39,346 nucleotides of DNA. It comes from Actinomycetota bacterium. GTDB lineage: Bacteria > Actinomycetota > Thermoleophilia > Gaiellales > Gaiellaceae. Positions 23,348-33,258 of this stretch are shown here, piece by piece. Under the pieces are notes generated by a model. The model had not been told where the DNA came from. It made no database searches and saw only the letters and a program-made list of their open reading frames with translations. Within the stretch, counting starts at the first letter, position 1; every line of letters begins with the position of its first letter. A program made the position numbers and the translations under genes. The stretch lies in assembly GCA_005888435.1 (NCBI GenBank), contig VAXO01000024.1, positions 1 to 39,346 of the forward strand, read 5' to 3'.

Positions 23348-25123
23348 CTAGGGGTCGAGGGTGCCGTTGAGGACGGCCTGGAGCTCGAGCGGGTCGATGG
23401 CGCCGCCGTCGGCATCCGCCGTCTCGCCCTCGGCGTTGTCTGCCCAGGAAGCGCTCGCGAGGCTCAGATCCGACCATGAGGCCGCCGCGGAGGAGCTCGA
23501 GTCCCACGACGCCGACGCCCAGCTCGCAGATGCCCACGAGGCCGCCGCCCAACTCGCTGACGCCCACGACGCGGACGACCAGGAGGCATCGCTCCAGGAG
23601 GCGTTGGCCCACGAAGCATCCGCCTTCGCCGCCGAGGCCCAGCTGGCGGCGTCGAACACGAGCGAGCCCGTGCCGGGGTCGCTGATGACGAACCTGTTCA
23701 GCGCCTTGTTCGCGGCCGGCGGGTTCCTGAGCTGAATCGACTTGCCGGCGTTCACTTCGCCTGCGCCTTCCGACATGTCCGTTGCTTTCGGCAGGGGCTT
23801 GGCGCCGAGGAGCAGCGCGCCTTTCACCTGATCCGGACTGAGCGTCGGGTTGCTGCCGAGGATCAGCGCCGCGATGCCGCTGACGACCGGCGCCGCGAAA
23901 GACGTGCCCGAAAGCTCCATGTAGCCCGGCTCGACGATGTGATCGGGGCGCTCGCTGTAGAGCGTCGACGTCACCGGGACCGGGCCCACCATGTACCGGC
24001 CGGGGGCGGAGAGGTCCGGCTTCGCGAAGCCGTCGAGCGTGTAGCCGTACGCCGACCACGGGGCCGCCGTATCGTCGTTCGTCGACACCGACTTGCCCGT
24101 GTCGCTGGCGCCGACGGTGATCACGAAGGGGTCGTTGCCCGGCGCGAAGGGCACGCCGCTCGGGCGATCGGGATAGCCGTAGTTGCCCGCGGCCGCCACG
24201 ACGACGACACCGTTGAACCAGAGCTTCTCGACCGCCTTGTCCAGCGGGTCGTACATGAAGCTGTTCGCCAGGGAGGAGTGCAGCGAGAAGTTGGCCACCT
24301 TGATCCCGTACTGCGCCTTGTTGGCGAGGATCCAGTCAGCCGCAGCGATGACGTCGCTCGTGCGCGCCATGCCCTGGTCGTCCATGACGTCGATCGAGAC
24401 GAGCTTCGCGGTCGGAGCCGCGCCGTCCTTGCCCGCGAGCTTGCCGGCGGCGATGCCGGCTACGAACGTGCCGTGCCCGCGTCCGTCGCCGGGCGAGTTG
24501 CCGGGCAGCGTGGACAGGTTGACGTTGGCGACGATCCGGCCGGCAAACTCCGGGCGGGTCGTGTCGATACCGGAATCGACGATCGCGATCGTCGCCGCTG
24601 GCGCACCGCTGTACTTGTCGACGCCCGTGACGTACGGCCACTTCTCCTTGCTGTCAATGGAGCCCGAAGCGGCGGAGAGCCGCACGCGGGCGTCCGGCGT
24701 GACCGCACTGACGTGCTTGTCGCTCGCGAGCGCCAGTACCTGTGCTCCACTCAGCTGGACGGCGATACCGTCGATCGAGCGGAAATCCTTGTAGGCCTTC
24801 TTGTCGGTGCCGAGCAGGTCCGCGAGAGCCTTGGCGGCCTGGTTGCCGCCCTTGCCCTGGACGATGACGTCGAAGTTGCCGCCGGCGTTCGACTGCGCCG
24901 CTGCCAGCAGCGACGGCGTCACGAACGCGGTCGGCGCATCCGCCTTCGACGGGCTGGCCGATGCTCCGAGTGGGACGAGGACGACGAGCGCCAGCGTCGC
25001 CAGCAACGCGCTGCGCCGCTTGCCGCTGCCCCACAATGCATTGGAGCGCGAGTCGCCGCCCCGCTTGCCGCTGCCCCACAGCGCACTCGCGCGCACGCCC
25101 CGCCGCTGGCCTCCGTTCCGCAT
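23348..25123 (-). CDS. Secreted subtilisin-like (S8) protease with Trp pentad-repeat tail
   Basis: A 591-residue S8 protease with the catalytic triad Asp183 (IVDSG), His217 (GRGHGT) and Ser408 (SGTSFAAP), and oxyanion Asn314. The N terminus is unusual: ALWGSGKR occurs twice (14-21 and 29-36) before a hydrophobic signal segment (about 38-58). An inhibitor-like propeptide follows at about 65-150. The tail from about 491 to 560 carries Trp in a strict 5-residue register of the form xxASW, with 11 Trp. Such a tail may bind a surface or self-assemble. GAGAGGAG precedes the ATG. Confidence 0.92.
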   Translation of the reverse strand: MRNGGQRRGVRASALWGSGKRGGDSRSNALWGSGKRRSALLATLALVVLVPLGASASPSKADAPTAFVTPSLLAAAQSNAGGNFDVIVQGKGGNQAAKALADLLGTDKKAYKDFRSIDGIAVQLSGAQVLALASDKHVSAVTPDARVRLSAASGSIDSKEKWPYVTGVDKYSGAPAATIAIVDSGIDTTRPEFAGRIVANVNLSTLPGNSPGDGRGHGTFVAGIAAGKLAGKDGAAPTAKLVSIDVMDDQGMARTSDVIAAADWILANKAQYGIKVANFSLHSSLANSFMYDPLDKAVEKLWFNGVVVVAAAGNYGYPDRPSGVPFAPGNDPFVITVGASDTGKSVSTNDDTAAPWSAYGYTLDGFAKPDLSAPGRYMVGPVPVTSTLYSERPDHIVEPGYMELSGTSFAAPVVSGIAALILGSNPTLSPDQVKGALLLGAKPLPKATDMSEGAGEVNAGKSIQLRNPPAANKALNRFVISDPGTGSLVFDAASWASAAKADASWANASWSDASWSSASWASASWAAASWASASWASASWDSSSSAAASWSDLSLASASWADNAEGETADADGGAIDPLELQAVLNGTLDP

Positions 25124-25267
25124 TCCTACCCCGCTCCTCTCAAAAGCCGCAGTTGACGTGTCGGAACGTAGAGAGCCGACCCGCGCTCTTCGTCACCCTT
25201 CTGGGTCAGCGGGGCGAAAGTTCCCTCGTCCGAGTGATCAGCGCTGCCCGATAGCCTCCGTCGAGTT

Positions 25268-26644
25268 GTGCGCGTGCCTCTTCCGCTTGCGGCCGAGATC
25301 GCGCTGGCGCGAACAGCGGGCCGCCTCTCGCGCCTCGCAGGCGCCGGCGGCGGCACGACCGTGCCCGGCAAGCTGCTCTGGAGGGTCGATCCCGGCGCGG
25401 TTGATCGGCTCGCCGCGCGGCTCCCGCTCGGCTCGGCGGTGATCTCTGCGACGAACGGCAAGACGACGACCGCGGCGATGGCGGCCGAAATCCTGCGCCA
25501 ACGGATTCACCTCGCGCACAACAGCTCCGGTGCGAACCTCGTCTCGGGTGTCGCCTCCACCCTGCTCGACGCCCGCGGCGCGGAGCTGGGGCTATTCGAG
25601 GTGGACGAGGCGGCCCTGCCGGAGGTGGCCGCGCGGGTTCGGCCGCGCGCGGTGTGTCTCGGAAACCTCTTCCGCGACCAGCTCGACCGTTACGGGGAGC
25701 TGGAGCACGTGGCGGCCCGCTGGCGCTCCGCCGTCCGGGAGCTCCCGGCGGAAGCGGCCCTCGTCCTGAACGGCGACGACCCGCAGGTCGGCGAGCTCGC
25801 CCGCGACCGCGCGGGCGCGGTCGTCTTCGGCGTCGACGATCCGTCTGTCGCGCGGCCGTCGCTGCAACACGCGGCCGACTCCAAGTACTGCGTCCGCTGT
25901 GGAACCCCGTACGAGTACGCCGCCGCGTACGTCGGCCACCTCGGCGAGTACAGCTGCCCGAACTGCGGGCACGCCCGTCCGGCTCTGAGCGTGGTCGCGC
26001 GAGATGTCCGGATGCAGGGGCTCGACGGCGTCGCGTTCCGGCTGCAGACGCCCGACGGCGCTCGCGACGTGCGCCTGCGCGTTCCGGGGCTGTACAACGT
26101 GTACAACGCGCTCGCCGCTGCGTCGCTCGCCGGCGCGCTCGGCGCATCGCTCGACGAGGTCACGGCCGGGCTCGAGCGCTTCAGCGCCGCGTTCGGGCGC
26201 TTCGAGCGGATCGCCGTCGGCGACCGGGGGCTGCTGATGCTCCTGATCAAGAATCCCGCCGGGGCGAACGAGGCCGTCCGGACGATCGTCGACGGCGGCG
26301 CGCCGTCGCTCGCGGTGATCGCGCTGAACGATGCGATCGCCGACGGGCGCGACGTTTCCTGGATCTGGGACGTGGACTTCGAACCGCTGCTCCCCCATCT
26401 CGGGCGCCTCGTCGCGGCGGGTGACCGCGCCGCCGAGCTCGCGCTCCGCTTCAAGTACGCGGGTATGGACGGAGATGCGATCGAGGTGATCCCGTCGCTC
26501 GAGCGTGCGCTCGACCGCGGCCTCGAGCTGACGCCTCCAGGCGACGAGCTCATCGTCCTCCCCACCTACACGGCGATGCTCGCGCTCCGGAAGATCGTCG
26601 CGGAGCGCGGCTTCGTCCGTCCGTACTGGGAGCGCGCAGCATGA
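25268..26644 (+). CDS. murT: Lipid II isoglutaminyl synthase subunit MurT
   Basis: A 458-residue Mur-ligase homologue. With GatD it amidates the D-Glu of lipid II to D-isoglutamine. It shows the ATP loop SATNGKTTTAAM (about 60-71), the central domain with VLNGDDP, a Cys4 zinc ribbon inserted at Cys208/Cys211 and Cys230/Cys233 that is characteristic of MurT, and a C-terminal DUF1727-type region with the NPAGANE phrase and Asp of WDVDFE. GTG start. It overlaps gatD as ATGA. A gap of 144 bases separates it from the divergent subtilase. Confidence 0.96.
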   Translation: MRVPLPLAAEIALARTAGRLSRLAGAGGGTTVPGKLLWRVDPGAVDRLAARLPLGSAVISATNGKTTTAAMAAEILRQRIHLAHNSSGANLVSGVASTLLDARGAELGLFEVDEAALPEVAARVRPRAVCLGNLFRDQLDRYGELEHVAARWRSAVRELPAEAALVLNGDDPQVGELARDRAGAVVFGVDDPSVARPSLQHAADSKYCVRCGTPYEYAAAYVGHLGEYSCPNCGHARPALSVVARDVRMQGLDGVAFRLQTPDGARDVRLRVPGLYNVYNALAAASLAGALGASLDEVTAGLERFSAAFGRFERIAVGDRGLLMLLIKNPAGANEAVRTIVDGGAPSLAVIALNDAIADGRDVSWIWDVDFEPLLPHLGRLVAAGDRAAELALRFKYAGMDGDAIEVIPSLERALDRGLELTPPGDELIVLPTYTAMLALRKIVAERGFVRPYWERAA

Positions 26645-27390
26645 AGATCGTCGTGGGACATCTCTATCCGGATTACCTCAACATCTACGCGGATCGCGGA
26701 AACATCGCGGTGCTCGCCCGGCGTGCGTCCTGGCGCGGCCACGAGCTCGAGGTGCGCACGGTGTCAGTCGGCGCGCCGGTCGAGCCGGGCGAGCACGATC
26801 TCCTGTACGTCGGTGGGGGCCAGGACCGCGAGCAGGCGCTCGTGGCCGAGGATCTCGTCGCAAAGGCCGACGGCGTCCGCGCCGCAGTCGACAGCGGCGC
26901 GGCGCTCCTCGCGGTCTGCGGCGGCTATCAGCTCATGGGGCGTTCCTACCGCGACTTCCACGGGGGCGATCTCCCAGGCATCGGTGTCTTCCCGCTGGAG
27001 ACGGTCGCGGGCGAGACGCGCATGATCGGCGACATGCTGCTCGAGTGCGAGCTCGAGCCCGGAGTCGCTCGCACGCTCGCCGGCTTCGAGAACCACGCCG
27101 GCCGGACGAAGCTCGACCCCGGCGCAGAGCCGCTCGGCCGCGTCGTCGCCGGCTTCGGCAACGACGGCGAAAGCGGCTTCGAAGGCTGCCGAGTCGGGCG
27201 CGCGGTCGGGACGTACCTGCACGGCCCGCTGCTCCCACGCAATCCGTGGTTCGCCGATTGGGTCCTTGCGCAGGCGCTCGCACACCGGCTCGGCGAACCG
27301 CCGGTGTTCGAGCCGCTCGCGGACGACCTCGAGCAGCAGGCGCACACCGTTTCGGCCTCGCGCGCCCGCTCGCGCGGCGGCCGGCGCTAA
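26641..27390 (+). CDS. gatD: Lipid II isoglutaminyl synthase glutaminase subunit GatD
   Basis: A 249-residue CobB/CobQ-like glutamine amidotransferase that supplies ammonia to MurT. The nucleophile is Cys93 (AVCGGYQLMG), and the catalytic His is in GTYLHGPLLPRNP. The N-terminal HLYPDYLNIYADRGN is typical of GatD. The start overlaps murT by 4 bases, so the two subunits are made together. The Arg/Ser-rich C-terminal tail is poorly conserved. Its end overlaps the convergent membrane gene by 4 bases. Confidence 0.95.
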   Translation: MKIVVGHLYPDYLNIYADRGNIAVLARRASWRGHELEVRTVSVGAPVEPGEHDLLYVGGGQDREQALVAEDLVAKADGVRAAVDSGAALLAVCGGYQLMGRSYRDFHGGDLPGIGVFPLETVAGETRMIGDMLLECELEPGVARTLAGFENHAGRTKLDPGAEPLGRVVAGFGNDGESGFEGCRVGRAVGTYLHGPLLPRNPWFADWVLAQALAHRLGEPPVFEPLADDLEQQAHTVSASRARSRGGRR

Positions 27391-28187
27391 CGATCGAGCG
27401 CGAGGGAGCGCCGCAGCGCGAGGAAGCACGCCGCGAAGGCGACACCCTCGAAGGCCGCGCGGATCGCGCCTTCGAGGACGGAGCGCTCCGCGAAGCTCGT
27501 GCCGACGAAGATCGCCAGCATCGCGGTCGTCCCGATCAGCACCGGCCGCGCCAGCGGGCCGAGGTCGGCCGCCAGCCCTTGCGGGGCTCCTCCCGACACT
27601 TCGATTCCGCCACTGCGCGCGTACCCCGCCGCCGAGGCCGCGAGCGGGAGCGCGGCCGCGGCGGCGCTTGCGAGTGCGAGCGCAAGCCACCAGCTCGGGA
27701 CGACGCCGCGGAAGTTGACGGCGTACAGCGCGCTGCCAACGGCGGTGGCCGCGCCGGCGGCGAGCGCGACGGCGCTGCGCCGCCGGATCAGCGGCACGTC
27801 CTGCGGGCCCTCGAGGCGAAGTGCGCGCAGCGCCGCGAGACAGCCCGCCACGAAGGCGATCTGGGCGCCCAGGATCATCGCGAGCGTCGCCGGGCCCACG
27901 AGAAAGCTCGACGTCCCACCCGTGATGTCGGGCACACGCGGCAGCGTCACTTGTGGCACGGCGACCGCGACTGCGACGACTGCGAGCGCGCCGAACGTCG
28001 CGAACGCCGTGCGCCGTGCGGCATCCGTCGCGAGCTCGTAGGCGAACTGCCCCGCCAGGTCGCGTGGCTCTCCGAGCCAGGCCTCCGGATCGCAGGCGAG
28101 GTGGTCCGCGAACTCCGCGAGGATGCGGTCGCGCTGCCGGCCGCGGATCCCCACGGCGGCGAGCTCGCGCCCGAGCTCCTCGATCAC
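27387..28187 (-). CDS. Membrane protein with N-terminal HAAS-like helical domain
   Basis: A 266-residue protein from the GTG at 28187, which overlaps the padR stop as GTGA. Residues 1-55 (VIEELGRELAAVGIRGRQRDRILAEFADHLACDP) resemble the cytosolic HAAS domain that accompanies PadR regulators. About six membrane helices follow. The frame is open to 28310 but that part is antisense shadow of padR. PadR-HAAS pairs are known as regulatory units in Gram-positive bacteria; the substrate or signal is unknown. Confidence 0.75.
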   Translation of the reverse strand: MIEELGRELAAVGIRGRQRDRILAEFADHLACDPEAWLGEPRDLAGQFAYELATDAARRTAFATFGALAVVAVAVAVPQVTLPRVPDITGGTSSFLVGPATLAMILGAQIAFVAGCLAALRALRLEGPQDVPLIRRRSAVALAAGAATAVGSALYAVNFRGVVPSWWLALALASAAAAALPLAASAAGYARSGGIEVSGGAPQGLAADLGPLARPVLIGTTAMLAIFVGTSFAERSVLEGAIRAAFEGVAFAACFLALRRSLALDR

Positions 28188-28495
28188 GGCAGGACCCCGT
28201 CGACGACGCGGGCGAACGCTCTCCACTCGCGCGCCTTCGACTCGAGCTCGCGGCGCCCGCTGGAGGTCAGGCGGTAGACGCGGCGGCGGCGTCCGTCCAC
28301 GCTCGTCCAACCGCTCTTGAGCAGCCCACGCCGCTCCAGCCGGTGCAATGCCGGGTATACCGTCCCCTCCGGCAGGTCGAGCTCACCCCCGCTCCGCACC
28401 TTCAGCTCTTCGATCACGGCGTAACCGTGGAGCGCGCCGTCGCTCAGGATTGCCAGGATGACAGGATCGAGGTAGCCCTTCAGCCCGCTGTTCAT
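28184..28495 (-). CDS. PadR-family transcriptional regulator
   Basis: A 103-residue winged-helix repressor of the short PadR type: VILAILSDGALHGYAVIEEL, LPEGTVYPALHRLERRGLL and GRRRRVYRLTSSGRREL are all diagnostic. A promoter of TTGACG and TAGAAT with 17 bases between them ends so close to the ATG that the mRNA should be leaderless. An inverted repeat over the -10 suggests self-repression. It is coupled to the HAAS membrane gene. Confidence 0.93.
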   Translation of the reverse strand: MNSGLKGYLDPVILAILSDGALHGYAVIEELKVRSGGELDLPEGTVYPALHRLERRGLLKSGWTSVDGRRRRVYRLTSSGRRELESKAREWRAFARVVDGVLP

Positions 28496-28496
28496 A

Positions 28497-28532
28497 CCTA
28501 GACATTCTATGCCTAGGAGCTCTTGGCGTCAA
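28497..28532 (-). promoter_or_regulatory. padR promoter with overlapping operator
   Basis: Leftward -35 TTGACG (28532-28527), 17-base spacer, -10 TAGAAT (28509-28504), start expected at or within two bases of the padR ATG (28495). The arms CCTAG (28497-28501) and CTAGG (28513-28517) flank the -10, the right place for a PadR dimer to block polymerase. The -35 overlaps the Nudix stop codon. Confidence 0.7.
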
Positions 28533-28990
28533 CGCGCCCAGAGCGCGCCGAGGTACACCGCCGGGTCGCCCGGCTGCCACCGGCTCAGGAACCGCGCGAT
28601 CGGTGGGTGCAGCACGATCCCGTCGAGGTCGCTGACCTCGAAGAGGCGATGACCGCGCACGGCAGCGTCCTGCGACGTGACTGCCTCGAGCGAACCTCCG
28701 CCGAGGTCGCCCGCGAAGATGATGTGCACCACGTGCTTCGCGGTGAAGCTCTGCGCCGGCGCGATCGAGTCGACGATCGCAACGGGGCCTTCCACCGAGA
28801 GCCGCTCGTCGATACCGATCTCTTCGGCCAGCTCGCGGTGCAGCGCATCGACGAGGCTCTCGCCGGAGTTGACGCCGCCGCCGGGCAGGAGCCAGTACTC
28901 CTTCCCGGGCTTCTCGTGCCGGCAAAGGAGCATGCGTCCCTTCCAACGCAGGATCGCCGAGACGCGGATGCGCGGCTCGAGCCCGATCAC
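28529..28990 (-). CDS. Nudix hydrolase
   Basis: A 153-residue protein with a complete Nudix box, GGGVNSGESLVDALHRELAEEIGI (about 37-60), fitting Gx5Ex7REUxEExGU. It hydrolyses a nucleoside diphosphate linked to some group; the substrate is not evident. It overlaps dut by 4 bases (ATGA), so a house-cleaning role next to dUTPase is plausible. Confidence 0.92.
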   Translation of the reverse strand: MIGLEPRIRVSAILRWKGRMLLCRHEKPGKEYWLLPGGGVNSGESLVDALHRELAEEIGIDERLSVEGPVAIVDSIAPAQSFTAKHVVHIIFAGDLGGGSLEAVTSQDAAVRGHRLFEVSDLDGIVLHPPIARFLSRWQPGDPAVYLGALWAR

Positions 28991-29421
28991 GTTCCGGACG
29001 ACCCATGCCCTCGGACACCGCGTTCCGTCGCCGGCAGCTCCTCGACCTCCTCGAGCTCCACGTGCGGCACGTCAAGCACGACCAGCTGCGCGATGCGCAT
29101 GCCCGGCTCGACGACGAACGCGTGCGTTGTGTCCGTGTTGAGCAGGATCACCTTCAGCTCGCCGCGGTAACCGGAATCGATCAAACCTGGCGCGTTCACG
29201 ATCGTGATGCCATGGCGGTCGGCGAGCCCTGAGCGCGGTTGCACGAAGCCGGCGTACCCTTCGGGGATCGCCACCGCGAGGCCGGTGCCGACGACCGCCC
29301 GTTCCCCCGGTGCGAGCTCGACGCGCTCGCAGGCCGCGAGGTCGAGCCCCGCGTCGCCGCGGTACGCGCGCGCCGGCAGGACGGCCTCGCTGCGCAGGCG
29401 CTGGATCGGCAGCTCGATCAA
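28987..29421 (-). CDS. dut: Deoxyuridine triphosphatase (dUTPase)
   Basis: A 144-residue trimeric dUTPase with all five motifs in order: DAGLDLA, PRSGLA, GLIDSGYRGE, RIAQLV and RGVRGHGSSGT. It converts dUTP to dUMP, keeping uracil out of DNA. It overlaps hflX upstream and the Nudix gene downstream by 4 bases each, forming a tight three-gene operon. Confidence 0.97.
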   Translation of the reverse strand: MIELPIQRLRSEAVLPARAYRGDAGLDLAACERVELAPGERAVVGTGLAVAIPEGYAGFVQPRSGLADRHGITIVNAPGLIDSGYRGELKVILLNTDTTHAFVVEPGMRIAQLVVLDVPHVELEEVEELPATERGVRGHGSSGT

Positions 29422-30683
29422 GCGACGAGGTAGCGCGCGAAGCGGCGGAGCTCGCGGCGCGGGAGGCGTGCGCGCACGAGCACGCCATCGGGTTGGTCTT
29501 CGCGCTCCTCGATTGGCGCGCCCAGCGAGTACAGCTCGGCGAGCTTCCCCCCATCCTCGTACGGCAGGAACAGCCGCACCGCCTCGAACCGGTCGGAGAA
29601 GCGCTCCGCGACTCGCTCGCGCAGCGCACCGAGCCCTTCGCCGGTGAGGGCCGAGACCTGCACCGCCTCCGGGAACAGATTTTCGAGCCGCCGGCGCCGC
29701 AACGCATCGACCGCGTCGATCTTGTTCAGCACCAGCTCGAGCGGAAGCTCGTCGGCGCCGATGTCACGCAGCACCGCCGCGACCGCACGCGCTTGCTCCT
29801 CGAGCCGCCCGTCGCCGGCGGAGGCGTCGACGACGTGCAGGACGAGATCGGCGACGAGCGTCTCCTCGAGCGTGGCCGCGAAGCCTTCGACCAGCTGCGT
29901 CGGCAGACGCCGGATGAAGCCGACCGTATCGGTCACGAGGTACTTGCGGCCGTCGTGGTCGAACGCACGCGTTGTCGGGTCCAGCGTCTCGAACAACCGG
30001 TCGTTCACCGAGACCTCGGCGTCGGTGAGCGCGTTGAGCAGCGTCGACTTCCCGGCGTTCGTGTAGCCCGCGAGCGCGACGGTCGGCGCCTCTGCGCGGC
30101 GGCGTTCCCTCCGGCGCACGTCGCGCTGCTTGCTGAGCTCCTTCAGCCGCCGGCGCAGCAGGGTGATGCGCCGCCGTGCGATCCGGCGGTCGCTCTCGAG
30201 CTGGGACTCGCCGGGCCCGCGCGTGCCGACGCCGCCGCCGAGGCGCTCAAGGTGCTGCCACATCCCGCGCATGCGCGGCAGGTTGTACTCGAGTTGCGCG
30301 AGCTCGACCTGGAGCTTGCCCTCGGCGCTGACGGCGTGCTGCGCGAAGATGTCGAGGATCAGCTGAGTGCGGTCGACGACCCGCGCCTGCAGCGTGTCCT
30401 CGAGCGTCCGCTGCTGCGCCGGGTCGAGCTCGTCGTCGACGAGGAGAACCTCCGCGCCCGACTCCTTGTACGTGCGCTTGAGCTCCTCGAGCTTCCCCTT
30501 CCCGAGGTACGTGCGGCGCTGCGGCCGCGGGCGGTGCTGGACGATCGCCCCCACAGGCTTGACGAGCGCGGTTCGCGCGAGCTCTCGCAGCTCGGCCAGC
30601 TCGTCCTCGGAGTCGACTCCCTGGGCCAGCACGGCGGCGATGAACCCACGCTCCAGCGCGGGGTCCGGCTGGCGTTGGATCAC
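29418..30683 (-). CDS. hflX: GTPase HflX
   Basis: A 421-residue ribosome-associated GTPase that splits stalled ribosomes. The N-terminal domain has GRPRPQRRTYLGKGKLEEL-like and VFDDELDPAQQRTLE-like sequence, with GGGVGTRGPGESQLE before the G domain. G1 is GYTNAGKST, G3 is DTVGF and G4 is NKID. The GTG at 30683 is chosen because a leftward -10 (CATAAT) lies 7 bases upstream, giving a leaderless start. The long open frame beyond it is shadow of dapC. Confidence 0.95.
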   Translation of the reverse strand: MIQRQPDPALERGFIAAVLAQGVDSEDELAELRELARTALVKPVGAIVQHRPRPQRRTYLGKGKLEELKRTYKESGAEVLLVDDELDPAQQRTLEDTLQARVVDRTQLILDIFAQHAVSAEGKLQVELAQLEYNLPRMRGMWQHLERLGGGVGTRGPGESQLESDRRIARRRITLLRRRLKELSKQRDVRRRERRRAEAPTVALAGYTNAGKSTLLNALTDAEVSVNDRLFETLDPTTRAFDHDGRKYLVTDTVGFIRRLPTQLVEGFAATLEETLVADLVLHVVDASAGDGRLEEQARAVAAVLRDIGADELPLELVLNKIDAVDALRRRRLENLFPEAVQVSALTGEGLGALRERVAERFSDRFEAVRLFLPYEDGGKLAELYSLGAPIEEREDQPDGVLVRARLPRRELRRFARYLVA

Positions 30684-30703
30684 GACTGCAATTATGGCGC
30701 ACG
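30684..30703. promoter_or_regulatory. Compact bidirectional promoter between hflX and dapC
   Basis: Only 20 bases separate the two starts. The AT patch AATTATG gives CATAAT leftward, 7 bases before the hflX GTG, and AATTAT rightward, 8 bases before the dapC ATG. Both transcripts would begin at their start codons, and each -35 would lie inside the opposite gene. Confidence 0.5.
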
Positions 30704-31839
30704 ATGCAGCTCTCCCCCGCCCTCGCGGCCACCGGCACATATCCGTTCGTCCAGCTCGAGCAGGCGAAGCGGCGCCTCGCGGACGCAGGTGTCGAGCTGA
30801 TCGACTTCGGCAAGGGCGACCCGCGCGAGCCGACCGACCCGATGATCCGCCGCGCGCTCGCCGAGAGCCTGACGGAGATCTCGACCTATCCGCTCGCAGA
30901 GGGCCTGCCGGAGCTGCGCGGCGCCGTCGCCGGCTGGTGCGAGCGGCGCTTCGGGGTGCCGCTCGACCCGGACACGGAGATCGTGCCCACGTACGGATCG
31001 AAGGAGGCGATCTTCCTCCTCGCACAGGTCGTCGTCGACCGCGACGGCGAGAAGCCGCTGGTCGTGACGACGCAGCCCGGCTACCCGGTGCCCGATCGTG
31101 GCGCCACGTTCGCGGGCGCGGACGTCGAGCAGCTGCCGCTCGAAGAGGCCAACGGGTTCCTGCCAGATCTCGACGCCGTCCGCGAGGAGACGTGGGAGCG
31201 CGCTGCCATCGTCTGGATCAACTACCCGAACAACCCGACGGGCGCGGTCGCGCCGCTCGACTTCCTGCGGCGGGCCGCGGAGCTGTCGCGGGAGCACGAG
31301 TTCCTGCTCGCCTGCGACGAGGCGTACTCCGAGCTCTGGTTCGACTCGCCTCCGCACTCGGCGCTCGAGGTGCGCGACCACGGCAACGTCGCCGTGTTCA
31401 ACACGCTCAGCAAGCGCTCGTCGATGACCGGGTACCGCTCGGGGTTCGTCGCCGCCAACGCCGGGCTGATCGCCGCGCTGAAGCAGTACCGGCCGTCGGT
31501 CGGCACGGCGCCGCAGGAGTTCGTGCAGCGGGCATCGATTGTCGCGTGGGACGACGAGGAGCACGTCGAGCGGACCCGTGCCGCGTACCGTCGCAAGCGC
31601 GACGCGCTGTTGCCGACGCTCGAGTCGAAGGGGCTGCGCATCGCGGGCGGCAGGTCGGCGACGATGTTCCTCTGGATCGAGGCGCCGTCGGACGACGTCG
31701 CGGAGCGGCTGCTCGAGCACGGGATCATCGTTTCGCCGGGCACGTTCTTCGGCTCCGCCGGCGAGGGCTACTTCCGGCTGGCGCTCGTGCCTACCGAGGA
31801 GGAGTGCCGTCGCGCCGCCACCATCCTCGAGCGCGTGTT

Positions 31840-31843
<4 letters not shown>
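30704..31843 (+). CDS. dapC: Succinyldiaminopimelate aminotransferase (DapC type)
   Basis: A 379-residue class I/II PLP aminotransferase. It has GKGDPREPTDP at the N terminus, NYPNNPTG, CDEAYSELWF and the PLP lysine in TLSKRSSMTGYRSGF. Its position directly before dapD, overlapping it, indicates N-succinyl-2-amino-6-ketopimelate transamination in the succinylase branch of lysine/DAP synthesis. Alone, the sequence would fit several related aminotransferases. Confidence 0.9.
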
Positions 31844-32556
<713 letters not shown>

Positions 32557-32586
<30 letters not shown>

Positions 32587-33258
32587 CCGCGCCCGCCCGT
32601 CGGCGAGCTCCACGTAGAGGTCGCCGCCGGGCAGATGGACCGTCACAGGGCTCGCGCACCAGCCGTTGGCGATCGCCGCGGCCGCGGCGGCCACCGAGCT
32701 CGACCCGGACGCGAGGGTCTCCCCCGCCCCGCGTTCCCAGACGCCCACTGTGAGGTCGTGCTCGCCGTCGACGCGCACGAGCTGCACGTTCGTCCGCTCG
32801 GGAAAGCGAGGATGGCTCTCGAGCAGCGGGCCGAGCCGGCGCACGTCCGCCGGATCGCGCCGCACGACCGCATGCGGGTTGCCGACGGAGACGGGCGTCA
32901 GCTCGACGTGCTCGCCGCCGACGTCGATCGTCTCGGGCTCCCCCACCTCAACGGGCCCGGCGTCGAGCACGACGTTTTCCCCGGCGACCGTCGCGGAGAC
33001 ATCGCGCTCGCCGATCCGGAACCGGACCTCCGGCGATCCGGTCTTGCGCGCGAACCAGGCCGCCGCGATCCGGGCGCCGTTGCCGGACATCTCGGCGGTC
33101 GACCCGTCCGGATTCCACACGGTCACCTCGTTGCCGCGAACCTCGAGCACGCCGTCGGTGTCGTGCGACAGCGCGCGCGCGCCGTCGGCCGTCAGCGGCT
33201 CAGCCTGCTCGACCAGCAGGTAGACGTTGCCGAGCGCGTGCCACTTCGACGATGTCAT
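32557..33258 (-). CDS. dapF: Diaminopimelate epimerase homologue with both catalytic Cys replaced by Ser
   Basis: A 233-residue DapF-fold protein, shorter than usual DapF (about 270-290). The N terminus KWHALGNVYLLVEQ aligns with the family start, except GND has become GNV. The first active-site loop, normally EMCGNG, reads EMSGNG (Ser58). The second, normally ETLACGxGA, reads ETLASGSSS (Ser184). Both codons are plainly TCC. Serine should be a poor acid/base for LL- to meso-DAP epimerisation, so it may be inactive, act differently, or mark a variant subfamily. It overlaps miaA by 59 bases. Confidence 0.88.

Noticed and set aside
30684-31025. N-terminal extension of the HflX ORF
   Set aside because: It is antisense to dapC and Arg/Ser/Pro-rich. 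HflX homology begins after the GTG at 30683.
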